From Hyphomonadaceae bacterium ML37 (GTDB taxonomy: Bacteria; Pseudomonadota; Alphaproteobacteria; Caulobacterales; Maricaulaceae): a DNA stretch of 64,000 nt. The stretch lies in assembly GCA_027627685.1 (NCBI GenBank), contig CP091241.1, positions 2,666,396 to 2,730,395 of the forward strand, written 5' to 3'. Positions 27,916-36,325 of this stretch are shown here, in pieces (position 1 is the stretch's first letter; each line of letters begins with the position of its first letter). The position numbers and the translations under genes are program-made. The notes under the pieces are model-generated. The model had not been told where the DNA came from and did no database searches. It saw only the letters and a program-made list of their open reading frames with translations.

Positions 27916-28174
27916 TTCTGCCGATTGGACACTCGGGCCCGCTCCCTGGCGCGGGCGCCCGCAAAAACCGGCGGTACGAATTTTCTGGCCCTCGGCAAAA
28001 TTACCTGTCAGGCTTTGGTACAATTTCGGGGCGGACCAAACCCCGGCGCCCTCGTCCGGGGACGGTCCGTCACCGCCGCTGCCGCCACAAACAGGCAGCG
28101 GTGTAAAAAAAATCGTGGCGAACCTGGCGGCCTGTCCGCCCGTTACGACCACCCGGGGAGAGAAGGCACCCAAC

Positions 28175-29083
28175 ATGGCGCAGGCGGAATTCGACCGGTT
28201 CGGATTGGCGGGGCTGGCCCGCACGACTCAGGCATCGCTAAACTGGAAAAATTGGGGCCGCGGCGCCAAGCCCTGCGACCTCGACAAGGCCGGACCGCCC
28301 AAAGAGGTCCTCGACAAGCTGATCGAGGCCGAGATCATTCCCCGGCTGATGCTGATCAACCGCGAAGCCGCCAATGCCGAAGGACCGGCTCGACCGCCGG
28401 CGGCGAAAACCGCCGCGTTCGAGACCGCCCAGATCAACAGCTTTGCGCTGCGCACGGTGACCAGCGACCCCCAGGAACTGGTCGACGAGGTCAATGGCCT
28501 GCTGTTTGACGGTGCATCCCATGAGGACGTGCTGCTCAAGCTGCTCGCGCCGGCGGCGCGCCATCTCGGGAAGCTGTGGGAAGAGGATGTGTGCGATTTC
28601 GCCGATGTCACCATCGGGCTGATGAAGCTGCACCGCGTCCTGGAGCGCATCAACGCCGACACGCCCTGCAGCATGGGCTCGGGCAAGGTCTCGCCGCGCG
28701 TCCTGCTCGCGCCGGCGCCCGGCGAGCAGCACGTGTTCGGCATTGTCATGGTCGGTGAGTTCTTCGCCCGTTCAGGCTGGCGCGTTCGTTGCGAGTCCAC
28801 TCCGGAGATCGACCATATTGTCGCCGCAGTGGTCGAGACACATTTCGATGTCGTCGGCCTGTCGGCGAGCTCGGACGTGAACATGAAAGATCTCAAATCG
28901 ATGATCAAACTGATCCGCGCGAGGTCGCAAAACCCTGACATCATCATCCTTGTCGGGGGTCAGTTGTTTAATGAGGACATGGGTCTGGCGCGCCGCATCG
29001 GCGCTGACGCGACCGCAACCGATGGCGTACGGGCGGTTGTCACGGCCGAAAGGCTGGTCCATAGGCTGGCGCAGGCGAGTTGA
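28175..29083 (+). CDS. ppaA: PpaA/AerR-family antirepressor with B12/SCHIC domain
   Basis: Regulator that binds PpsR/CrtJ and relieves repression in response to light/redox through cobalamin or haem. It is 302 residues from an ATG with GGGGAGAGAAGG upstream. A helical domain (about 115-185, containing LGKLWEEDVCDFADVTIGLMKLHRV) precedes a B12-binding-like Rossmann domain with GEQHVFGIVMVGEFFARSGW and LVGGQLFNED. The name AerR is used in some species. It lies 30 bases before the repressor gene, the conserved pairing. Confidence 0.9.
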   Translation: MAQAEFDRFGLAGLARTTQASLNWKNWGRGAKPCDLDKAGPPKEVLDKLIEAEIIPRLMLINREAANAEGPARPPAAKTAAFETAQINSFALRTVTSDPQELVDEVNGLLFDGASHEDVLLKLLAPAARHLGKLWEEDVCDFADVTIGLMKLHRVLERINADTPCSMGSGKVSPRVLLAPAPGEQHVFGIVMVGEFFARSGWRVRCESTPEIDHIVAAVVETHFDVVGLSASSDVNMKDLKSMIKLIRARSQNPDIIILVGGQLFNEDMGLARRIGADATATDGVRAVVTAERLVHRLAQAS

Positions 29084-29113
29084 TTGAGTTGATCATTATC
29101 ACAAGGCGATTCC

Positions 29114-30556
29114 ATGGACACCAAGGCCTCTGAAGGCCCGAATGCGAGGTTCCAATCCCGTGAGGTCGCCCGGTCGGCGTTCTCCGACGAGACGGCAGCC
29201 GACCTCGCCGCCAACGCGGCGGACCTCGCCTTGTTGATCGACAGCCGCGGCGTTGTGCGCGACGCGGCCTTCTCCGGTGACGAGTTCTCCGAAGATGACG
29301 ACGAGTTCGACAGCTGGATCGGGCGCAAGTGGATCGATCTGGTTCAGGTCGATTCGCGCGACAAGGTCGCGGCCTTGCTGGCGCCCCAGACGACGCCGGG
29401 CCAGCGGCGCTGGCGTCATGTGAATCACGCCCAGCCCAGCGGCTCGGACCTGCCGGTGCGCTATTTCACCCTGCCCGCCGGGCGTGAAGGCTGGACGCTG
29501 GCCATCGGGCGCGATCTGCGCGCGGCCTCGCGCATGCAAAAGCGCCTGATCGAAGCCCAGCGCTCCATGGAGCGCGACTATGCGCGGGTGCGCGAAGCCG
29601 AAACCCGCTTCCGCCTCCTGTTCCAGCTGGCGTCCGAAGGCGTCATCATCATCGACGGCAACACGTTCCGGATCACTGACGTCAACGCCGCAGCCTCGCG
29701 CCTGCTCGGACGCTCCTCGCAGCGCCTTGAGGGCCGCTCGCTGGAAGGCGCGTTCGGGACCGCGGCGGCAGACATCGTGCGCGAGACGCTGGCCGTTGCG
29801 CGCCGCACCGGCCGCACCGAAAAGATCGAAGTGACGCCGGACGGCGCCAAGAAGCCCTGCCAGCTGCTGGCCTCGGTCTACCGCCAGGGCCGTGAAGTCT
29901 ATTTCCTCGCGCGGGTCTCGGCCCAGGACGCGCTGGGCTCGGCGGAAGCCGACGCCTCCATGGCGCGCCTCGCCGCAATCCTGCCCGACGCGCTGGTGCT
30001 CACCGGCGAGGACGGCAAGATCCTGTCGGTGAACGAGGCCTTCGTGGATATCGCCCAGCTCAGCGATATTGACGCCGCCGTGGGCGTGCCCATCGAATCC
30101 TATCTCGGCCGCACCGAGACCGAAGTGAACGTGCTGATGGCCAATTTGCGCGAGCATGGCGTCATCCACAACTTCGCCACCCTGGTGCGCAGCCAGCATG
30201 ATCTGCGTGAAGCGGTGGAAGTATCCGCCGTCTCCGCCCCCGGCCCCACGGGCAGCGTGTTCGGCTTCTCCATCCGCCCGGTCGGCCGCCGGCTGGTCGC
30301 CGGACGCCAGCGCGCCGGCGGCGCCATGCCCGGCACCGTCGATCAATTGTCCGATCTGGTCGGGCGGGTCGCGCTGAAAGACATCGTGCGCGAAAGCACC
30401 GACATGATCGAGCAAAGCTGCATCGAGGCGGCGCTGGCCCTGACCAACGATAATCGCGCCTCGGCGGCGGAGATTCTCGGCCTCAGCCGCCAGAGCCTGT
30501 ACGCCAAGATGCACCGCCACAAGATCGGCGAGCTCCAGCCCAAATCCGAGCACTGA
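29114..30556 (+). CDS. ppsR: Photosynthesis gene repressor PpsR/CrtJ
   Basis: Aerobic repressor of bch, crt and antenna genes. It is 480 residues: N-terminal domain, two PAS domains (about 160-280 and 280-400), and a C-terminal Fis-type helix-turn-helix with NRASAAEILGLSRQSLYAKMHRH. The two redox cysteines known from CrtJ/PpsR appear conserved: C249 (in KKPCQLL) and C436 (in SCIEAAL, inside the HTH region). Together with TGT-N12-ACA sites in this window this predicts local redox control. It is adjacent to its antirepressor. Confidence 0.95.
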   Translation: MDTKASEGPNARFQSREVARSAFSDETAADLAANAADLALLIDSRGVVRDAAFSGDEFSEDDDEFDSWIGRKWIDLVQVDSRDKVAALLAPQTTPGQRRWRHVNHAQPSGSDLPVRYFTLPAGREGWTLAIGRDLRAASRMQKRLIEAQRSMERDYARVREAETRFRLLFQLASEGVIIIDGNTFRITDVNAAASRLLGRSSQRLEGRSLEGAFGTAAADIVRETLAVARRTGRTEKIEVTPDGAKKPCQLLASVYRQGREVYFLARVSAQDALGSAEADASMARLAAILPDALVLTGEDGKILSVNEAFVDIAQLSDIDAAVGVPIESYLGRTETEVNVLMANLREHGVIHNFATLVRSQHDLREAVEVSAVSAPGPTGSVFGFSIRPVGRRLVAGRQRAGGAMPGTVDQLSDLVGRVALKDIVRESTDMIEQSCIEAALALTNDNRASAAEILGLSRQSLYAKMHRHKIGELQPKSEH

Positions 30557-30586
30557 CAGACCGTCAAGTTTAGTTGACGGTCTGTC
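30555..30586. promoter_or_regulatory. Long palindrome at ppsR end and bchG promoter, containing a PpsR-like core
   Basis: A perfect 13-base inverted repeat (30555-30567 and 30574-30586) with a 6-base loop. Its core is CGT-N12-ACG (30562-30579), a variant of the PpsR dyad similar to the bchF site. It begins within the ppsR stop codon and ends 22 bases before bchG. It could terminate ppsR mRNA, bind PpsR to control bchG, or both. A T tract is short (TTGT), so simple termination would be weak. Confidence 0.6.
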
Positions 30587-30608
30587 TTGTCCGCCTTAGC
30601 GTACAGGG

Positions 30609-31526
30609 ATGGAGCGCTCAGCCCCCTTGCCGTCGCCAGACCTTCGAACGTCCTTGCTGGCGGTCGTGGAGCTGTCCAAACCGGTCACCTGGTTCCCGCC
30701 CATGTGGGCGTTCGGGTGCGGCGTGGTCTCGTCCGGCCAATTCAGCCTCGACAATATCGGCCTGTTGATTTTCGGCGTCCTGTTGGCCGGCCCGCTGCTG
30801 TGCGCGGGCAGCCAGGCTGTCAATGACTGGTTCGACCGCGAGGTCGACGCCATCAATGAACCTGGCCGCCCAATTCCCTCGGGCCGGATCCCCGGCCGCT
30901 GGGGTTTGTGGATCGCGATTTTCTGGTCCGTCGCCGGCCTGGTCTGGGCCGCCTTTCTGGGCGTCTGGGTGCTGGTGGCGGCCGCCGTGGGCGTCGCCCT
31001 GTCCTGGGCCTATAGCGCGCCGCCGGTGCGGCTGAAGCGCAGCGGCGTCTGGGGACCGCTTTCGGTCGGCATTTCCTATGAAGGCCTTGCCTGGTTCACC
31101 GGCGCCGCCGTGATGGCCCAGGCCCTGCCCGACGGGCGGACCATACTGCTGGCCGTCCTCTACAGCCTGGGGGCCTACGGCATCATGGTGCTCAACGACT
31201 TCAAGGCGATCGAGGGCGACATCAAGATGGGGCTCAAATCCCTGCCCGCCGCCCTGGGGCCGCGCAAGGCCGCCTGGATCGCCTGCATCACCATGGCTGC
31301 GCCACAGTTTGTCGTCGTCGCTTTGCTGGCATTCTGGGGCCAGCCCATCCATGCCGGCATTGTCGGCCTGTCCCTGCTGGTCCAGCTCCTCCTGATGGTG
31401 CGCCTGATGCGCGACCCCAAGGCGCTGGCGCCCTGGTATAACGGGACCGGGGTGACGCTCTATGTCCTGGGCATGCTGGCGAGCGCCTTTGCACTGGCAG
31501 GTCTCAATCAGGGGGCGGTTTCGTGA
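30609..31526 (+). CDS. bchG: Bacteriochlorophyll synthase BchG
   Basis: UbiA-family prenyltransferase esterifying bacteriochlorophyllide a with geranylgeranyl (or phytyl) diphosphate. It is 305 residues with about eight hydrophobic helices. The aspartate-rich motif NDWFDREVDAINEPGRPIPSG near residue 72 and the second motif NDFKAIEGDIKMG near residue 197 are the diphosphate-Mg sites. Unlike many clusters, no PucC-like bch2 lies between bchG and bchP. Confidence 0.96.
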   Translation: MERSAPLPSPDLRTSLLAVVELSKPVTWFPPMWAFGCGVVSSGQFSLDNIGLLIFGVLLAGPLLCAGSQAVNDWFDREVDAINEPGRPIPSGRIPGRWGLWIAIFWSVAGLVWAAFLGVWVLVAAAVGVALSWAYSAPPVRLKRSGVWGPLSVGISYEGLAWFTGAAVMAQALPDGRTILLAVLYSLGAYGIMVLNDFKAIEGDIKMGLKSLPAALGPRKAAWIACITMAAPQFVVVALLAFWGQPIHAGIVGLSLLVQLLLMVRLMRDPKALAPWYNGTGVTLYVLGMLASAFALAGLNQGAVS

Positions 31527-31662
31527 CGCGCCGGGCGCGCCATGTCCCCTCAGGACCGTTTGACGACCCCGTCACAGGCTGTGTTGTCACGCAAATCAGG
31601 GATAAGGGCGGGCGCAATCGGCCCGTTTGAGGACTCGTACTAACCCAAGTGGGAGGTGGATA

Positions 31663-32862
31663 GTGACCGACGCTGTGAAGAGTTATGACGCCGTCGTTGT
31701 GGGCGGCGGACCGGCCGGCGCCACCGCCGCCCAGAAGATCGCCGAGACCGGCGCCTCGGTCCTGCTGATCGACAAGCCCGGTCGCATCAAGCCGTGCGGC
31801 GGCGCCGTGCCGCCCAAACTTATCCGCACCTATAACATCCCCGATTCCCAGATCGTCGCGCGCACTCAGGGCGCGCGTATCCTCGCCCCTTCAGGCCTCG
31901 AAGTGGATATGCCCATCGGCGAGGGTTACGTCGGCATGGTCGACCGCGAGCACTTTGACGAGTTCCTGCGCGAGCGCGCCGCGGCCGCAGGGGCCGAGCG
32001 CCGCGACGGCACGGTCGAAGCGATGGAGCGCGACGACCAGGGCGCTGCCATCATTGTGTTTTCACCCGCGCAGGCGCCCGACGAGACCGTGCGCGTTCGC
32101 GCCCGTGTCGTCATCGCGGCCGATGGAGCGCGCTCCAAACTCGCCCAGCAAACGGTGAAGGGCGCCGAGAAGGTCAAGAGCGTGTTCGCCTATCATGAAA
32201 TCGTGCGCGCGCCCGAAGCCGGCAGCAAAAGCCATTACGATCCCCAGCGCTGCGACGTGTATTATGACGGCAAGATATCCCCGGACTTCTATGGCTGGGT
32301 CTTCCCCCACGGCGCGGTGGCCAGCGTGGGGACAGGCAGCCAGGTCAAGGGCTTCTCGCTGCGCGGCGCGGTCAAATCCTTGCGCGAATCGGCCGGGCTC
32401 GCCGACTGCGAAGTGGTCCGGCGCGAAGGCGCCCCCCTGCCCTACAAACCCGCGCCCCGCTGGGACAATGGCCGCGACCTGGTCCTCGCCGGCGACGCCG
32501 CCGGAGCGGTCGCGCCCTCATCCGGCGAAGGTATTTTCTACGCCATGACGTCGGGGGAAATGGCGGCTGAAGGCGCGCTGGAATTCCTCGCCACCGGCGA
32601 TTCCCGGGCGCTGGCCAATGTGCGCAAGCGCTTCATGAAAGCGCACGGACGGGTCTTCTTTATCCTCGGGATCATGCAGCATTTCTGGTACCGCAATGAC
32701 AAACGGCGCGAGCGCTTTGTGAAGATCTGCGCCGATGAAGATGTCCAGCGCCTGACCTGGCAAGGCTATATGGAGAAAGAGCTGGTGCGCCGCGATCCCG
32801 CCGCCCACGCCAAGATTTTCTTCAAGGATATGGCCCACTTGCTGGGCCTCTCCCCGCGCTGA
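31663..32862 (+). CDS. bchP: Geranylgeranyl reductase BchP
   Basis: FAD-dependent enzyme reducing geranylgeranyl to phytyl on bacteriochlorophyll or its diphosphate. A GTG start with GGGAGGTGG 3-11 bases upstream gives 399 residues. The FAD motif VVVGGGPAGATAA is near the N-terminus, RIKPCGGAVPPKLI follows, and the second FAD motif is VLAGDAAGAVAPSSGEGI. A frame open to 31627 was not preferred. A 136-base gap after bchG may contain its own promoter; I saw no PpsR site in it. Confidence 0.95.
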   Translation: MTDAVKSYDAVVVGGGPAGATAAQKIAETGASVLLIDKPGRIKPCGGAVPPKLIRTYNIPDSQIVARTQGARILAPSGLEVDMPIGEGYVGMVDREHFDEFLRERAAAAGAERRDGTVEAMERDDQGAAIIVFSPAQAPDETVRVRARVVIAADGARSKLAQQTVKGAEKVKSVFAYHEIVRAPEAGSKSHYDPQRCDVYYDGKISPDFYGWVFPHGAVASVGTGSQVKGFSLRGAVKSLRESAGLADCEVVRREGAPLPYKPAPRWDNGRDLVLAGDAAGAVAPSSGEGIFYAMTSGEMAAEGALEFLATGDSRALANVRKRFMKAHGRVFFILGIMQHFWYRNDKRRERFVKICADEDVQRLTWQGYMEKELVRRDPAAHAKIFFKDMAHLLGLSPR

Positions 32863-32883
32863 TGCAGATCTGATGCGGCTGTG

Positions 32884-33165
32884 ATGACAGAGCTTTGGTC
32901 GGACCTGTTCACGTCAGGACGGGTGGTCGACCTCATCCTGCTTGTGGTCGTCGTGGAGGTTATAGTGCTGGCGGCTTTCCCCCGACTGCGCGGGGCCATG
33001 AGTTTCGCCGATATCGCTCTGCTGATCGCCCCCGGGGTCATGCTGATGCTGGCGCTGCGCGCCGCCCTCACGGACGCGCCCCATACGATAACGGCGGCCA
33101 TATTGGCCGCCGCTTTCGTATTTCATCTGTGGGACGTTATCCGCCGGCGCCGGGGCGCCGCGTGA
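32884..33165 (+). CDS. Small membrane protein, three hydrophobic helices
   Basis: A 93-residue protein of unknown function (a GTG three bases earlier is an alternative start). Three hydrophobic segments: about residues 15-35 (VVDLILLVVVVEVIVLAAF), 40-63 and 67-86, then a basic tail RRRRGAA, predicting the C-terminus inside. It begins 21 bases after bchP and is probably cotranscribed with it. That position and its convergence with the cytochrome gene suggest a possible accessory role in the photosynthetic membrane; no family recognised. Confidence 0.7.
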   Translation: MTELWSDLFTSGRVVDLILLVVVVEVIVLAAFPRLRGAMSFADIALLIAPGVMLMLALRAALTDAPHTITAAILAAAFVFHLWDVIRRRRGAA

Positions 33166-33175
33166 GGTCAGCGCC

Positions 33176-33802
33176 TTACTCGGCGACGCCGCCATTGTCC
33201 TTGATATAGGCGATCACGTCGGCCCGCTCCTGCTCGCTGCGGATGCCGGGGAACGCCATGATCGTGCCGGGAATGAAGGCGCGCGGATTTTCGAGATACT
33301 CGAACATGTTCTCCGCATCCCAGACCACACCCGACTCAGCGTTGGCGGTGGAGTAGCGGAAGCCATCCACGGTGCCCGCAGTGCGGCCGAAAATCCCGTA
33401 AAGGGACGGGCCGACGCGGTTCACGCCTTCTTCGATCACGTGGCAGGTCTGGCAGCGAACGAACACGCGGCGGCCAGCCGCCGGATCGCCGGTCAGGCCC
33501 GCAATCAGGTATTCGCCGTCACCCGCACCGCCGGAACCGGCGGGAGGCGTTTCGGTCGCCGGCTCTTCCGCGGCCGGCTCTTCCGCGGCCGGCTCTTCAG
33601 CGGCGGGTTCTTCAGCGGCGGGTTCTTCCGCGGCGGGCTCCTCAGCGGCCGGCTCTTCAGCGGGCTCAGGCGCAGACGTCTGCGTACCCGCGGGTTCCGG
33701 CTGGGCCGGTTGCGCGCCGCTGGCGGGCTGTTCGCCGCTGTCGCCGCAAGCGGCCAGGGCCGTGGACGCGATCAGCGCGGCAAAGAAACTGGTGGTTCTC
33801 AT
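33176..33802 (-). CDS. Lipoprotein-anchored class I cytochrome c with repeated acidic linker
   Basis: A 208-residue exported c-type cytochrome. A lipoprotein signal peptide with lipobox LAAC (mature Cys at residue 19) is followed by a Pro/Ala/Glu linker with seven EEPAA-type units (about residues 48-82). A single-haem cytochrome domain follows with CQTCH and a likely axial methionine in GTIMAFPGI. It resembles cytochrome c2/cy in its haem domain. Located at the end of the photosynthesis cluster in an organism without pufC, it is a candidate membrane-tethered electron donor to the reaction centre. Alternative: a respiratory cytochrome that happens to lie here. Confidence 0.85.
   Translation of the reverse strand: MRTTSFFAALIASTALAACGDSGEQPASGAQPAQPEPAGTQTSAPEPAEEPAAEEPAAEEPAAEEPAAEEPAAEEPAAEEPATETPPAGSGGAGDGEYLIAGLTGDPAAGRRVFVRCQTCHVIEEGVNRVGPSLYGIFGRTAGTVDGFRYSTANAESGVVWDAENMFEYLENPRAFIPGTIMAFPGIRSEQERADVIAYIKDNGGVAE
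33560..33664. repeat. Seven 15-bp tandem repeats in the cytochrome linker
   Basis: Seven imperfect 15-base units of the form SGGYTCYTCMGCGGS encode the EEPAA units of the linker. Unit differences are mostly third-position changes, so the amino-acid repeat is preserved. Copy number is a likely site of slippage variation. Confidence 0.85.
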
Positions 33803-33965
33803 TAAGCCTGCTCCTCCGAAATTGGCAGATGGGGATAATAGCGCTCATTGCGCGAGGCGCCAGCCTTGTTATGAAAAATCACATATACCTCAATCCGGTT
33901 CCCCGGGCGGGTGTGATTTTGTCAGTGGAAGGCCGCAAACCGGTCATGCATTGTCCTGTCAGATC

Positions 33966-34589
33966 CTATGCCACCATGCGTGGCGTCAGAGCGGCGCCCA
34001 GTGCGCCCGCGACAATCCACACCATGACCGCCGCAATGATCGCAACGATCACGTAGATCACCGCCTTGTCCTGCGGCGCCTTCATCAACCGGGGCAGGCC
34101 GAGATAGATCAGGTAGAGGCTGTACAGCCCCACTATGCTCAGCGCGGACAGGGCCGGCACAAGCTGGAAAATCCCGGCAAGCCAGGCGGCTGTGGAGCCG
34201 TAGATCGCCACCTTGAACGCCTGGGCCTGGCTGGGCGCGCCGCCAAACTGCCGGGCGAAGGCATGGATGATAAGGGCCAGCACGGCGACGCCCAGAATCG
34301 CGAACACATACTGGATCACGGCCGAAGACAGCGCATTCAGGAAGGACGGCCGGTAGACCGTGCCCAGAACACCTACCCCGCGCCCGAAAATCTGCCCGCC
34401 CAGAAATCCGGCGACCGGACCGATAGCCGCCAGCGGAAGGACATAATAGATGAACAGATTGCGGATGGGCGTGGTCTCGCCGTCAATCACGGCCCACGTG
34501 GATTTGGGCTTCAGGATGATGGCCTGGGCCCGCTCCACCAGATGCCGCTGCCAGGCCGGGGGTGGGGCGGGCGATAGGGGTTCGGTCAT
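33966..34589 (-). CDS. Yip1-family integral membrane protein
   Basis: A 207-residue membrane protein with five hydrophobic segments and a cytoplasmic N-terminus containing RAQAIILKPKSTWAVIDGE, the typical entry to bacterial Yip1-domain proteins. Start chosen at the ATG giving MTEPLSPAPPP; a frame open 90 bases upstream is Arg-rich and unlikely. Bacterial members have no settled function. It is outside the photosynthesis genes proper. Confidence 0.75.
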   Translation of the reverse strand: MTEPLSPAPPPAWQRHLVERAQAIILKPKSTWAVIDGETTPIRNLFIYYVLPLAAIGPVAGFLGGQIFGRGVGVLGTVYRPSFLNALSSAVIQYVFAILGVAVLALIIHAFARQFGGAPSQAQAFKVAIYGSTAAWLAGIFQLVPALSALSIVGLYSLYLIYLGLPRLMKAPQDKAVIYVIVAIIAAVMVWIVAGALGAALTPRMVA

Positions 34590-34907
34590 GCTCGCTCCTG
34601 TGCGGCGGCGTCCCGCAACGGGCGGGCCTGGTTCGATCACGGCGCCGGACCGGCCGATTGGCCGGCGACATCGCGTCACGCAAACGTAACGTATTGCGCC
34701 GCCCGCGAACTGCCTTGCCTCAGCATGGCGGCAGGCCTCCGGGGCGGCAAGGATTGAGGTATCAACGCCCGAACACGGCTTTGGCTCCCCGAATCCCTGA
34801 TCAGCACCAGGCGTGAACGCTCTTGGTGACGTGGCGGCCGTCCTCCGGCTGCTCGATGCTGTCGCTCCGCCCCAATTCAGATCGGGCCATCGCCTCGGCG
34901 CGGGCGG
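34590..34907. other. Intergenic stretch without a recognised gene
   Basis: About 320 bases between the Yip1-like gene start and the histidine-kinase stop. No frame here resembles a known protein; in particular, no response-regulator remnant was recognised. Short frames on the plus strand look spurious. Confidence 0.5.
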
Positions 34908-36308
34908 CTATGCGCCTCCCGCCGGACGCACGATGAATCGGGCGCCGGGGCGGGCGGCGCCCGGCCGGGCGTCCTCCACCTCGATGGCCAGTGCGTGACG
35001 CCGCGCGACGGCATGAACAAAGGACAGGCCCAGCCCGTGCCCGCGCGGGCCGCCATGGCTGATCCGGGCAAAGCGCATGAACACCCGCTCGCGCCAGTCG
35101 GCCGGCACGCCGGGGCCGTTGTCTTCAACGATCAGGACCGGGCCGTCGCGTACGATCACCGTCACCTCTCCACCATCGGGCAGAAACTTGACGGCGTTGT
35201 CGAGCAAATTGGCGATCAGGCGGCCCAGCTGGGCGGGGCTGCCGCGCATCATCACCGGCCGGGGGGCATCGAGTTTCACCCGCGCGCCCTTTTCCGCGGC
35301 GACATCATCGTAAAGCGGCGTGACCGACCGCGCGAGCGCGGCCAGATCCAGAATCTCCAGTCCGCGCGTATCGCCGATTTCGGCGCTGATCGCGGAGATA
35401 TCCATCAGGGAGTTGATGAGCTCGCCCAGCTCGGCGAGTTGCTCGCGCGCATCCTCAACCCGGGCCGGGTCGTCGAGGGCGTCGGCCAGCGTGCGGTCAA
35501 TGCGGATCAGGGGCGTGCGCAGTTCGTGCGCCGTCAGGTCGGACACGTCGCGCTGGGCGCTGATAAGCCGCTCGATCCGGTCGAGCATGGCGTTGACATT
35601 GCGAGACAGCAGGCCGAACTCGTCCACCCCGTCCGCCCCGGGCGCGCGCTGGTCGATGGCGCCGTCGCGCACCGCCTGGCAGGTGCGGTTCAGCCGTTCG
35701 ACCCGGGTCATGATCCACCCCGCCGCGACCAGTCCCGCCGCGATCCCCAGCGTCAGCGTGATGAAGAACCCAGCGATGAAGATGGTGCGCAGACGCGCCT
35801 GCGCCTGCGCCTGGCTGGTGGTCGATCGCCCGACGAACAGGCGGTAGTCCTGTGGCATCAGGAACGCCCGGCCCAGAACCGGCAGCGGCTCATCATCAAC
35901 GGTGAAGTCGCCGCGCACCCAGCTGGCGTCCAGCGCGAAAGCCTCGGGCCAACGGGTGAGATTGCCCGCCAGCGGTTCGCCGTCCGGGTCGGTCAGCAGA
36001 TAGACCGGCCCCTCCCCCTCCAGCGGACGCAGGGCCAGCCTGTCCTGGATCGACCGGCGCAGGCCCGGCTCGCCTTCCAGCGTGTAGATATCCACCAGCC
36101 CCGCCGCGTCGGTGTCCACCAGCTGGCGCAGGGTCTGGTCAGAGACATAGGCGAAGGCGACATAGGCGATCACGAAGACCACGGTGGAGGCCAGGCTGAC
36201 CAGCACGGCGATCAGCGCGGCCAGGCGCGCAAAGGTGGACCGCAGCATCGCGAAACGAAAGGGTTTTCGCCCGGCGGCCTCTGGCGGTAAACTCTCCACA
36301 GAGGTCAT
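34908..36308 (-). CDS. Sensor histidine kinase (HAMP-HisKA-HATPase), orphan
   Basis: A 466-residue membrane sensor kinase. Two hydrophobic helices (about residues 24-48 and 165-188) bracket a periplasmic sensor region of about 120 residues. A HAMP domain, the phospho-acceptor motif DLTAHELRTPLIRI, the N box NLLDNAVKF, and G boxes VEDNGPGVP and HGLGLSF follow. The start at 36308 was chosen over a long upstream frame antisense to the lipoprotein gene. No response regulator lies beside it, so its partner is elsewhere. Confidence 0.88.
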   Translation of the reverse strand: MTSVESLPPEAAGRKPFRFAMLRSTFARLAALIAVLVSLASTVVFVIAYVAFAYVSDQTLRQLVDTDAAGLVDIYTLEGEPGLRRSIQDRLALRPLEGEGPVYLLTDPDGEPLAGNLTRWPEAFALDASWVRGDFTVDDEPLPVLGRAFLMPQDYRLFVGRSTTSQAQAQARLRTIFIAGFFITLTLGIAAGLVAAGWIMTRVERLNRTCQAVRDGAIDQRAPGADGVDEFGLLSRNVNAMLDRIERLISAQRDVSDLTAHELRTPLIRIDRTLADALDDPARVEDAREQLAELGELINSLMDISAISAEIGDTRGLEILDLAALARSVTPLYDDVAAEKGARVKLDAPRPVMMRGSPAQLGRLIANLLDNAVKFLPDGGEVTVIVRDGPVLIVEDNGPGVPADWRERVFMRFARISHGGPRGHGLGLSFVHAVARRHALAIEVEDARPGAARPGARFIVRPAGGA

Positions 36309-36325
36309 GGACGAGGGGCTCCCCA

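Noticed and set aside
33440-33805. Plus-strand gene over the cytochrome linker
   Set aside because: An Arg/Gly-rich frame antisense to the cytochrome gene, a product of the tandem repeat and high GC.
34590-34907. Response regulator partner for the histidine kinase
   Set aside because: No receiver or DNA-binding domain could be read in any frame here.
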